A stretch of 64,000 bases of DNA from the NCBI GenBank assembly GCA_963667815.1, contig OY764021.1; one strand, given 5' to 3'. The notes under the pieces were generated by a model that saw only the letters and a program-made list of their open reading frames with translations, did not search any database and was not told the origin of the DNA. Source of the DNA: Saccharicrinis sp963667815. GTDB taxonomy: Bacteria > Bacteroidota > Bacteroidia > Bacteroidales > Marinilabiliaceae. The position numbers and the translations under genes were made by a program. Positions 42,949-50,108 of this stretch are shown piece after piece; the stretch's first letter is position 1; every line of letters begins with the position of its first letter.

Positions 42949-43146
42949 ATGAGAGTAATTAAAAAGAAATATATAGCACCTGATGTTAAACAGATATTCA
43001 TTGATAATGAAATTAGTTTGATAATGATGTCTACAACTGAGGAAACTGGGCCAGATGATCCATTTGGAGGAACTGCCACAGAAGCACAACAGACGGAAGG
43101 GGCATCAACCTACGAAAATCCACTTGAGAATAACCCATTTGAATAA
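42949..43146 (+). CDS. small conserved-type hypothetical protein
   Basis: 65 residues from the ATG at 42949; the frame is open back to TTG 42913. The basic start 'MRVIKKKYIAPDVKQIFID' followed by a Met/Ser patch and an acidic Pro/Gly-rich tail ('GPDDPFGG', 'ENPLENNPFE') resembles the short 'KKKYxxPxxxxxxxD' proteins often found beside surface protein genes in Bacteroidota, whose function is unknown. It follows the T9SS protein by 36 bases and precedes a strong terminator, so it is probably the last gene of that transcript. Confidence 0.7.
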   Translation: MRVIKKKYIAPDVKQIFIDNEISLIMMSTTEETGPDDPFGGTATEAQQTEGASTYENPLENNPFE

Positions 43147-43152
43147 TATACA

Positions 43153-43181
43153 AAGCCATCAATTTTTTGATGGCTTTTTTA
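43153..43181 (+). terminator. intrinsic terminator of the T9SS protein operon
   Basis: AAGCCATCAA (43153-43162) pairs with TTGATGGCTT (43167-43176), loop of 4, then a T run. Confidence 0.92.
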
Positions 43182-43203
43182 TTTTAAATAAGTCATGTCA
43201 CAC

Positions 43204-43235
43204 TTGTCTTAAATATAAGATCTATTGTATATTTG
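43204..43235 (+). promoter_or_regulatory. promoter of rlmD-like gene
   Basis: TTG (43204-43206), 21-base spacer, TATATTTG (43228-43235): one of the best Bacteroidota promoters in the window. It overlaps the TTG at 43233, so that codon cannot be the start; GTG 43260 is. Confidence 0.7.
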
Positions 43236-43259
43236 CAGCCTGAAATAAAAATAGTTACT

Positions 43260-44669
43260 GTGGGTAGATCAAGAAAAAGAAAGCCTTTATTTGAAGGTGT
43301 TGAAATAATAGATGTGGCAGCTGAAGGTAAAGCCTTGGCAAAAATAGATGATAAAGTTCTTTTTGTGCAAAATGCTGTTCCTGGCGATATTGTAGATGTA
43401 CAAGTAAACAAAAAAAGAAAGAATTTTTATGAGGGGTATGTTACCCAGTATCATAAGTATTCAGATATTAGAGTAGAGCCTTTTTGTGAGCATTTTGGAA
43501 CTTGTGGAGGATGTAAATGGCAAGCTCTTCCATATTCACAACAATTGGTTTATAAACAACGTGAAGTAGAAAATAATCTAAAGCGTATTGGAAAGGTTGA
43601 TTTACCAGAAGTACAAACTATTTTAGCTTCAGAAAAGGACCAGTTTTATAGAAATAAACTTGAATTTACATTTTCAAACAAGAGGTGGTTGGATAATAGT
43701 GAAATGGAAATTCCTGAAGATTCATTAGAGAGATATGGATTAGGATTTCATGTGCCTAGAATGTTTGATAAAGTAATTGATGTAAAAAAATGCTATTTGC
43801 AAGATGAGCCTTCAAATAGTATCAGGTTAGCCATTAAAGCGTATGCCTTGGAAAATGGATTGACTTTCTTCGATATCCGAAATCATGAAGGTTTTCTACG
43901 TACTTTAATTATTCGAACTACATCAACAGGCGAAGTTATGGTAATCGTTTCTTTTTATCATGAAGATGTTGAGAAACGAGAAGGTTTATTGAACCACCTA
44001 AACGAAAAATTTCCGGAAATAACCTCATTGCTTTATGTGATCAATTCAAAGGCCAATGATACAATTGGAGATCAGGATATCATTTGTTTTAAAGGAAAAG
44101 AGTTTATTGAAGAAGAGATGGAGGGCTTGAAGTTCCGCATCGGACCTAAATCTTTTTATCAAACCAATTCAGAGCAGGCTTTCGAACTTTATAAAGTAGC
44201 AAGGGAGTTTGCCAACTTATCGGGTGATGAGGTGGTATATGATCTTTATACAGGTACAGGAACCATCGCAAACTTTGTAGCATCAAAGGCTAAAAAAGTA
44301 GTGGGTATTGAATATGTGCCAGAGGCTATTGAGGATGCTAAAATTAATTCAGAAAATAATAATATTACCAATACAGTATTTTATGCGGGTGATATGAAAG
44401 ATATTCTGAATGAAGATTTTATTAAGAAAAATGGTCAGCCTGATGTTATGATTGTAGATCCTCCGCGTGCAGGAATGCATGAAGATGTGGTGAAAACAAT
44501 ATTAAAAACCAATGTTCCAAAGATTGTATACGTAAGTTGTAATTCAGCAACTCAGGCACGTGATCTTAATATTTTAGATGAAAAATATAAGGTTGAAAAG
44601 ATTCAACCCGTAGATATGTTTCCACATACACACCATGTGGAAAATGTGGTTCTATTATCGATTAAATAG
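43260..44669 (+). CDS. rlmD: 23S rRNA (uracil-5-)-methyltransferase, RumA/RlmD type
   Basis: 469 residues from GTG 43260, chosen because the promoter covers the upstream TTG and because homologs begin 'GRxRKxxPLFE'. It methylates C5 of a uridine in 23S rRNA (or tRNA in some members) using SAM. A TRAM domain comes first. The [4Fe-4S] site is Cys-x5-Cys-x2-Cys ('CEHFGTCGGCKW') plus a later Cys in 'VKKCYLQ'. SAM binding is at 'DLYTGTGTIANF', the catalytic Cys in 'YVSCNSATQARD', and the general base Glu in 'HHVENVVLL'. Exact target (RlmD versus another paralog) is not certain. Confidence 0.9.
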   Translation: MGRSRKRKPLFEGVEIIDVAAEGKALAKIDDKVLFVQNAVPGDIVDVQVNKKRKNFYEGYVTQYHKYSDIRVEPFCEHFGTCGGCKWQALPYSQQLVYKQREVENNLKRIGKVDLPEVQTILASEKDQFYRNKLEFTFSNKRWLDNSEMEIPEDSLERYGLGFHVPRMFDKVIDVKKCYLQDEPSNSIRLAIKAYALENGLTFFDIRNHEGFLRTLIIRTTSTGEVMVIVSFYHEDVEKREGLLNHLNEKFPEITSLLYVINSKANDTIGDQDIICFKGKEFIEEEMEGLKFRIGPKSFYQTNSEQAFELYKVAREFANLSGDEVVYDLYTGTGTIANFVASKAKKVVGIEYVPEAIEDAKINSENNNITNTVFYAGDMKDILNEDFIKKNGQPDVMIVDPPRAGMHEDVVKTILKTNVPKIVYVSCNSATQARDLNILDEKYKVEKIQPVDMFPHTHHVENVVLLSIK

Positions 44670-44700
44670 TAATCACCTTCATATAAAGTGATGGAAATTA

Positions 44701-44757
44701 TTAACTGGTGTTACCCGATCGTAAATTGTAATATAACGATAGATTAACACCAGTTAA
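44701..44757. repeat. long imperfect inverted repeat between rlmD and yaaA
   Basis: 13-bp perfect arms TTAACTGGTGTTA (44701-44713) and its complement (44745-44757) enclose a second inner pair ATCGT/ACGAT. No T tract follows, and it lies 34 bases before the yaaA -7 box. It may be the rlmD terminator or a protein-binding site. Confidence 0.65.
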
Positions 44758-44791
44758 ATACAACCATCTGTAGTAAATTGAACCTTTTAAA

Positions 44792-44799
44792 TATCTTTG
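44792..44799 (+). promoter_or_regulatory. -7 box of yaaA
   Basis: TATCTTTG followed by CG, 31 bases before the ATG. Confidence 0.6.
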
Positions 44800-44830
44800 C
44801 GTTTTACTCCGAAATATCCGATTTAAAAGT

Positions 44831-45601
44831 ATGCAAATTATTATATCTCCTGCCAAAGCACTTGATTTTGAAAAGCCATCTGTTACAAATAAAAGTAGCG
44901 AATTTCGATTTGTAGATGAGGCTAAAGAAATTGCCGGTGAATTAAGAAATTATAAACCCAATGATTTGGCTGACTTAATGAAGATTAGTCAGAAATTAGC
45001 CGACCTTAACTATAATCGCTATCAGGAATGGAACTTTCCTATTCAGCAAGAAAAGTCTAAGCAAGCTTTGTTCGCTTTTAATGGTGAAGTTTATAATGGA
45101 ATTAAAGCAGAAACACTTAGTGAACAGGATATAGATGGGGCTCAGGAAAAATTGCGTATTTTATCCGGACTGTATGGCGTACTTCGTCCATTGGATTTGA
45201 TACTTCCTTATCGACTGGAGATGGGGACAAAGCTCTCGTTTGGTACCTATAAAAACCTGTACGACTTTTGGGGAAGTAAGATAACAAATATGTTGAATGC
45301 TGATATCAAAGAAAATAAGCATAAGGTTCTGATTAATTTAGCTTCAAATGAATACTTTAAATCAGTAAAAAAGGAGTTGATTAATGTTCCTGTTATTTCC
45401 CCTGAATTTAAGGATTTAAAAAATGGTCAGTATAAAGTGATTAGTATCTATGCCAAAAAAGCCAGAGGATTAATGACTCGCTTTATTATACAAAACAATA
45501 TTACAAATTCGGATGATATAAGGGCTTTTGATTTGGATGGGTATTTTTATAATAATCAGCTCTCTACAGAATTAAATCCAGTCTTTACTCGTGATCATTA
45601 G
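44831..45601 (+). CDS. yaaA: peroxide stress protein YaaA
   Basis: 256 residues, normal length. 'MQIIISPAKALDF' at the start and 'LRILSGLYGVLRPLDLILPYRLEMG' in the middle identify the YaaA (DUF328) family. In E. coli YaaA limits free iron during hydrogen peroxide stress and binds DNA. It has its own promoter; a large inverted repeat upstream could be its operator. It is followed by the longest gene-free stretch of the window. Confidence 0.93.
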   Translation: MQIIISPAKALDFEKPSVTNKSSEFRFVDEAKEIAGELRNYKPNDLADLMKISQKLADLNYNRYQEWNFPIQQEKSKQALFAFNGEVYNGIKAETLSEQDIDGAQEKLRILSGLYGVLRPLDLILPYRLEMGTKLSFGTYKNLYDFWGSKITNMLNADIKENKHKVLINLASNEYFKSVKKELINVPVISPEFKDLKNGQYKVISIYAKKARGLMTRFIIQNNITNSDDIRAFDLDGYFYNNQLSTELNPVFTRDH

Positions 45602-45810
45602 TATATTCTTTAGTTCAAGTTTATATTAGCGTTGTTAGTCACAATGTTATCTTAGTTCCACAGCTTCCTTTGTGTAGTATATATCAACACTACTTTCTTT
45701 TCATATCATATATCGTAAGAGTTTAATCATTAGTATTGTAGGTACTATGTAGTATTTGAATACGTACTGTAGTTCACTCATTCACATATTAGGTACATAT
45801 TGAAGTCATG

Positions 45811-45819
45811 TTATTCACA
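45811..45819 (+). promoter_or_regulatory. DnaA-box-like 9-mer
   Basis: TTATTCACA, matching the relaxed DnaA consensus TTATNCACA, 18 bases before the 11-bp repeat array. Confidence 0.4.
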
Positions 45820-45837
45820 GACTAAATACATTATATA

Positions 45838-45892
45838 ATGAGTTTGATATGACTTTTATATGACTTATAAATGAGTTTAATATGAGTTTGAA
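45838..45892 (+). repeat. five 11-bp direct repeats (iteron-like)
   Basis: ATGA(G/C)TT begins at 45838, 45849, 45860, 45871 and 45882, a fixed 11-base step. The remaining four bases of each unit are A/T-rich with an occasional G. One helical turn per unit would present all copies on the same face of the DNA. Confidence 0.88.
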
Positions 45893-46080
45893 CCATATAC
45901 ATACCTATTTATTCCCAACTTTAATCCACTGTAGATAGGTACTTATTAATCAATTTCTATTTTAATAATTAGGGGTGATATTTAACAGGTAAATACCATG
46001 TAAGATGTAGTAAAAGAGTTGTATATATGTTATAGTTTGTGTGCGATTTAATCATGAATAAAGGTTGTAGTATAACATTT

Positions 46081-46089
46081 TGTGCATAA
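46081..46089 (-). promoter_or_regulatory. DnaA-box-like 9-mer, inverted
   Basis: Plus strand TGTGCATAA, so the minus strand reads TTATGCACA, matching TTATNCACA. Confidence 0.35.
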
Positions 46090-46151
46090 TTCTATTTTCT
46101 TATCAATTTTTTTGTAACTTATAAATGTGGAATCTAAAAAATTAAACCGTC

Positions 46152-46865
46152 ATGTTAAATTCAGATATATTAGAAAGATATGGTAATCTGTTAAAAGCGG
46201 AGCAGTTGGTTACCATGGAAGATAAGATAATGCCAAATACTTTTGTGCTTGAAGCGCCGGAACCTTTCCCGGGTTTTTTTCATTATTACAGTGAATCACC
46301 CAGTGATTCAAAGCCTTTATACGTTTATTTTGTAGTGGATAAGCTTTATACACTTGAAGAGGTTACAAGGGCAAGAGTGAATATTGAAAAATTCTTTCCG
46401 TCTCCATTTCATGCCGATGCAGGAACGGTAACAATTTATAATAAGACATATCATATTATAAGGGTTCGTCACTTGGATACATATGATAGAATAAAGGAGC
46501 TTCAGGCTTGTTTTATCGATCAGGGTTTTGAATTTAAAAAGAAACCAGCAAAGAGTATTAAAGAAACAGGACTTATCAGAATTAAAAAGTTCTATAAACT
46601 TCAAAAAATTGAAGATGGAATATATCTTGATTTGATAGAAAAAGATCATGGATATATTACAATTCCTAATTATTATAAGTGGACCGAGTTTCTTGAATTA
46701 ACACGAAAAGTGAAGTATAATTGGGAGGGTAGTTTCTTTGATGCAGCACAAGCTCATTTTCATAATGACTTTAAAATTGAAGATATGATACGTATTTATA
46801 ACCCTAAAATAGATTTGAAAATGCTGCTTGAAATTAAGAAGAAATATTTTGAGCAGATTAAATAA
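46152..46865 (+). CDS. hypothetical protein
   Basis: 237 residues, no signal peptide or membrane helix. It is rich in aromatic and basic residues ('PFPGFFHYY', 'FKKKPAKSIKETGLIRIKKFYKLQK') and ends in a Lys-rich helix. I recognise no family. It is the only gene directly downstream of the iteron-like region, so it may be controlled by it, or the pairing may be chance. A good terminator follows at 46894. Confidence 0.75.
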   Translation: MLNSDILERYGNLLKAEQLVTMEDKIMPNTFVLEAPEPFPGFFHYYSESPSDSKPLYVYFVVDKLYTLEEVTRARVNIEKFFPSPFHADAGTVTIYNKTYHIIRVRHLDTYDRIKELQACFIDQGFEFKKKPAKSIKETGLIRIKKFYKLQKIEDGIYLDLIEKDHGYITIPNYYKWTEFLELTRKVKYNWEGSFFDAAQAHFHNDFKIEDMIRIYNPKIDLKMLLEIKKKYFEQIK

Positions 46866-46893
46866 TTAAAATATAGTATTCTCAACTTGAATT

Positions 46894-46919
46894 AGGCTCC
46901 CAAAGGGAGTCTTTTTTTT
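46894..46919 (+). terminator. intrinsic terminator after hypothetical gene
   Basis: AGGCTCCC (46894-46901) pairs with GGGAGTCT (46905-46912), loop of 3, followed by a run of T. Confidence 0.88.
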
Positions 46920-46992
46920 GTACCAACCGGTCGATTGATTTTTCTTAACATCTATATAAGATAAAAAATATTAAAATGTTGATTATATAATG

Positions 46993-47000
46993 TATTTTTG
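46993..47000 (+). promoter_or_regulatory. -7 box of the split 5'-nucleotidase operon
   Basis: TATTTTTG, predicting transcription from about 47007. The ATGs at 47009 and 47012 would then be nearly leaderless, which favours ATG 47030. Confidence 0.45.
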
Positions 47001-47029
47001 TTGTATTGATGATGAAAATATATAACATA

Positions 47030-47791
47030 ATGATATTTAAAAATAAGGCGTTTTATGTTTTGCTTTGGTCAATTTTAATATTGGGGTGTAAGCAGAATGT
47101 TGAATTAAAAAGTACTTCCGGGCAATTAGTTTTAGTGGATAGTACTATTATAGCAGATAGTACGGTTGCTAATGTTATTACTCCTTTTAGGCAGGAGATT
47201 GATAAACAAATGAGCCGTACGATTGGCTTTAGTGAAGCCGAACTGGATTCATATTATCCAGAAAGTCCATTATCAAATTTTGTGTCAGATATTATTCAGG
47301 AAAGAGCTTTGGAATATTTAAAAGCTAATAGTGCTGATACATTACCCTTGATATCATTAATGAATATTAAAGGATTAAGGGCTGTTTTACCAAAGGGTGA
47401 AGTTACAGTGAGAGATATTTTTGAAGTTATGCCTTTTGAGAATCAGATCGTTGTATTAACTATTTCGGGAGAAAATATTAAGGCATTTTTTGATTATATA
47501 AGTACAACGAAAGGAGAGGGTATCAGTGGAGCTCAGTTAGTGATTAAGCAAGATAAAGTAAAAACTGTTACCATAAATCACGAAGCATTAGATGTAAATC
47601 AGAATTACTATTTAGCTACTTCAGATTATTTAGCCAATGGAGGTGATTATTTTTCAATGATTACAAATCCTATTCAGAGCCAGATGATTGGGTGTAAAAT
47701 ACGCGAAGCTATTATTGAGCATATTGAAGAGTTAAACCAAAACAATATAAAAGTTGTTAGTAACATTGACGGCAGAATAAAAATAGATTGA
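47030..47791 (+). CDS. 5'-nucleotidase C-terminal domain lipoprotein
   Basis: 253 residues from ATG 47030. A lipoprotein signal ('LLWSILILGC') is followed by a 5'-nucleotidase C-terminal domain (PF02872): 'PLSNFVSDIIQERA', 'ISLMNIKGLRAVLPKGEVTVRDIFEVMPFEN' region, 'YYLATSDYLANGGDYFSM'. In one-piece 5'-nucleotidases this domain binds the nucleotide base while the N-terminal metallophosphatase cuts the phosphate. Here the catalytic part is the next gene, 4 bases downstream, so the two probably form one enzyme at the membrane. The order is reversed relative to the fused protein. Confidence 0.85.
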   Translation: MIFKNKAFYVLLWSILILGCKQNVELKSTSGQLVLVDSTIIADSTVANVITPFRQEIDKQMSRTIGFSEAELDSYYPESPLSNFVSDIIQERALEYLKANSADTLPLISLMNIKGLRAVLPKGEVTVRDIFEVMPFENQIVVLTISGENIKAFFDYISTTKGEGISGAQLVIKQDKVKTVTINHEALDVNQNYYLATSDYLANGGDYFSMITNPIQSQMIGCKIREAIIEHIEELNQNNIKVVSNIDGRIKID

Positions 47792-47795
47792 GGAT

Positions 47796-48701
47796 ATGAA
47801 CAGTAGACGGAATTTTATAAAAAATATAGCACTAGGAGCTGCCGCAGGATCATTGGTTTTACCTTCATGTAAAGTAAAAGGTGGCGATACTAAGATTACG
47901 ATACTTCATACAAATGATGTTCATAGTCATATTGACCCGTTCCCTGAAGATCATTCTTCATATCCAAACCAGGGAGGTTTTGCAAGGCGTTCAGCTTTAA
48001 TTAAGCAAGTTCGAAGAAATGAAGAGCATGTTTTAGTATTGGATTCTGGTGATATTTTTCAGGGCACGCCTTATTTTAACTTCTATAAAGGGGAGTTGGA
48101 TATTAAACTGATGAATGCAATGGGCTATGATGTAGCAACAATTGGTAATCATGAGTTCGATAATGGTGTTGAAGAACTGGCAAAGCAAATTAAAATAGCC
48201 AAATTTCCATTTGTAAATTGTAACTATGATTTGGAGCAAAGTATTTTGAAACCATTAATGCAGCCCTATAAAATAATTCAGAAAGGAGCTGTGAAAATTG
48301 GTATTATTGGACTGGGTATTGAGCTTCATGGATTAGTTGATCCCAATAAGTGTGGAGATATTAAGTATAATTGTCCAATTAAATCAGGAGATTTGCTTGC
48401 AGGTTACTTAAAGGATAAAGAGAATTGCGATTATGTTATTGCGCTGTCACATTTAGGTTATCAGTATAAAGGTGATAAAGTTGATGATATAGAATTAGCA
48501 AAGAATACTGAACATATCAATTTAATTTTAGGTGGACATACACACACATTTCTGGATCAACCAACACTAGTGACTAACAAGAATGGTAAAGAAGTAGTCA
48601 TTAATCAAACTGGTTGGGCTGGTGTAAACTTGGGTAGATTAGATATTGTTTTTGGTGCAGATAAAAAAGATCAAAGGCTAGCTAATTATTCACAATTGTA
48701 A
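47796..48701 (+). CDS. 5'-nucleotidase-type metallophosphatase (catalytic half)
   Basis: 301 residues. It starts with a twin-arginine-like 'SRRNFIKNIALGAAAG' and a lipobox-like 'LPSC', so it is likely Tat-exported and lipid-anchored. The metallophosphatase motifs are complete: 'HTNDVHSHID', 'LDSGDIFQGTP', 'TIGNHEFDNG', 'ALSHLGYQ' and 'GGHTHTF'. It dephosphorylates nucleotides outside the cytoplasm. It ends where fused enzymes would continue into the C-terminal domain, which is encoded by the gene before it. Confidence 0.9.
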   Translation: MNSRRNFIKNIALGAAAGSLVLPSCKVKGGDTKITILHTNDVHSHIDPFPEDHSSYPNQGGFARRSALIKQVRRNEEHVLVLDSGDIFQGTPYFNFYKGELDIKLMNAMGYDVATIGNHEFDNGVEELAKQIKIAKFPFVNCNYDLEQSILKPLMQPYKIIQKGAVKIGIIGLGIELHGLVDPNKCGDIKYNCPIKSGDLLAGYLKDKENCDYVIALSHLGYQYKGDKVDDIELAKNTEHINLILGGHTHTFLDQPTLVTNKNGKEVVINQTGWAGVNLGRLDIVFGADKKDQRLANYSQL

Positions 48702-48799
48702 TATTTTTGTCTGAGGTTCTACCCTGTACTCTGGACGTAAATATTTCCAGTAGCTATAAAATTGGGATTCAGTGACCGTTGAAAATAAATTATAATTGT

Positions 48800-49366
48800 A
48801 TGAAGATACCTATCATTGATTTTACACTTGAAAATATCCAAAAATTAAAAGAAGATAATGATTGGAGTGATCATTTTAATTTGATATTGTGGCCTCGATT
48901 ATTAGTGTGGTTGGGATTAAAAGAGCAATTTGCAGATTATAAAGAATTAAGTTGGAAAATTCATTATACTCCTGAAAATATGCATAATAACTTTGTATCA
49001 ATGCATATTCAGTATCCCAATGATACTTTTAATTTTTATTTTCAAGTTCCATTGGTTCAAAACTTATCGTTTAATTTGTATTTGGGCGATAATACCTATA
49101 ACTTTTTTGAGATCTATCCAAGATTAATTTCTGAAGGAATATTTAAAGAAGAAGATTATAAAGTTGCTGCTACCTCAACAATTTTACCACACATTGTTTT
49201 GTCAACACCTAATACCAAATATGACAGAAGAATGTTGATGGAAATATCAGAAGAGAATTATGCTGAGTTAACAAAGAATGATCCTTTGATTAATTTACTA
49301 ATCTTAAACTTTAATAAGTTTATTCAACCTTTGCAGAAGGTGATTTCAGGAGAATGGAAATTGTAG
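48800..49366 (+). CDS. hypothetical protein
   Basis: 188 residues from ATG 48800 (a TTG frame from 48779 adds seven residues). No signal peptide. It is aromatic-rich ('HFNLILWPRLLVWLGL', 'FNFYFQVPLV') without a recognised motif. It may be a cytoplasmic protein of unknown function. It converges with the Lrp gene, with a shared terminator. Confidence 0.65.
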   Translation: MKIPIIDFTLENIQKLKEDNDWSDHFNLILWPRLLVWLGLKEQFADYKELSWKIHYTPENMHNNFVSMHIQYPNDTFNFYFQVPLVQNLSFNLYLGDNTYNFFEIYPRLISEGIFKEEDYKVAATSTILPHIVLSTPNTKYDRRMLMEISEENYAELTKNDPLINLLILNFNKFIQPLQKVISGEWKL

Positions 49367-49388
49367 ACGAAAACAGATTATAAATAAG

Positions 49389-49427
49389 AATGCCGAATAT
49401 GATTGATATTCGGCATTTATTTTTTAT
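49389..49427. terminator. terminator between convergent genes
   Basis: 12-bp stem AATGCCGAATAT (49389-49400) with ATATTCGGCATT (49406-49417), loop of 5, then TATTTTTTA on the plus strand. Confidence 0.88.
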
Positions 49428-49888
49428 TCAATTGGTAATTGACGTTTAAATGTTTCTTCGAGTGAGATAATTGTTTCAGTTGAAGAAATACCTGTAATTG
49501 ATTGTAGTTTGTTGTGAAGAATAGACTTTAGATCTTCATTGTTTTGTGCGTAAACCTTAATGAAAATGGCATATTGTCCTGTTGTGTAATGACACTCAAC
49601 AATTTGAGGAATTTGTTTTAGTTGATCCACCACTTTATCGAAAAGGCTTGCTTTTTTAAGGAAAATTCCCATAAAAGCACATGTATGAAATCCAATTTTA
49701 GTAGGATTAATAATGAATTCAGAGCCTTTAATTACGCCCATGTTCATTAATCTTTGAATTCGTTGGTGAATTGCAGCTCCTGAAACTTTACATTCGCGGG
49801 CAACTTCCAAAAACGGTATTCGAGCATTCTTAGTAATAAGAGAAAGTATCTTTTTATCTAAATGATCAATTTGTTGGCTGTTTTCCAT
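49424..49888 (-). CDS. Lrp/AsnC family transcriptional regulator
   Basis: 154 residues. Winged helix-turn-helix at the N-terminus ('LDKKILSLITKNARIPFLEVARECKVSGAAIHQRIQRLMNMGVI' region) and the RAM ligand-binding domain after it ('CAFMGIFLKKASLF', 'ECHYTTGQYAIFIKVYA'). Such regulators sense amino acids and form octamers on DNA. The target genes are not visible. It is transcribed alone. Confidence 0.92.
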   Translation of the reverse strand: MENSQQIDHLDKKILSLITKNARIPFLEVARECKVSGAAIHQRIQRLMNMGVIKGSEFIINPTKIGFHTCAFMGIFLKKASLFDKVVDQLKQIPQIVECHYTTGQYAIFIKVYAQNNEDLKSILHNKLQSITGISSTETIISLEETFKRQLPIE

Positions 49889-50108
49889 TTCTCTTCTCTT
49901 GAAGTTATAATTTGTAATTATTTTATGGGTTATACTAATAATCTGCTGCGAAATTATAAATTACTAAGTAAATATTCAATTGTTTTTATCAAATATGTAA
50001 AATATTAGGATTTGTTAACTACAAATTGTTAGTATAACAATAAGGTTAATCTGATGCTGTAATTTATTGGTGACTAGTATTATGTACGGGTGTAATATTT
50101 TAAACAAA

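Larger units (their letters stand above)
45602..46151. other. 550-bp gene-free AT-rich region with iteron-like repeats
   Basis: No ORF of note on either strand. It contains five direct repeats of ATGA(G/C)TT at exact 11-bp spacing, two TTATNCACA 9-mers in opposite orientation (45811-45819 plus; 46081-46089 minus), and a spaced inverted repeat TACCTAT...ATAGGTA (about 45902-45941). Both flanking genes are plus strand. Confidence 0.7.
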
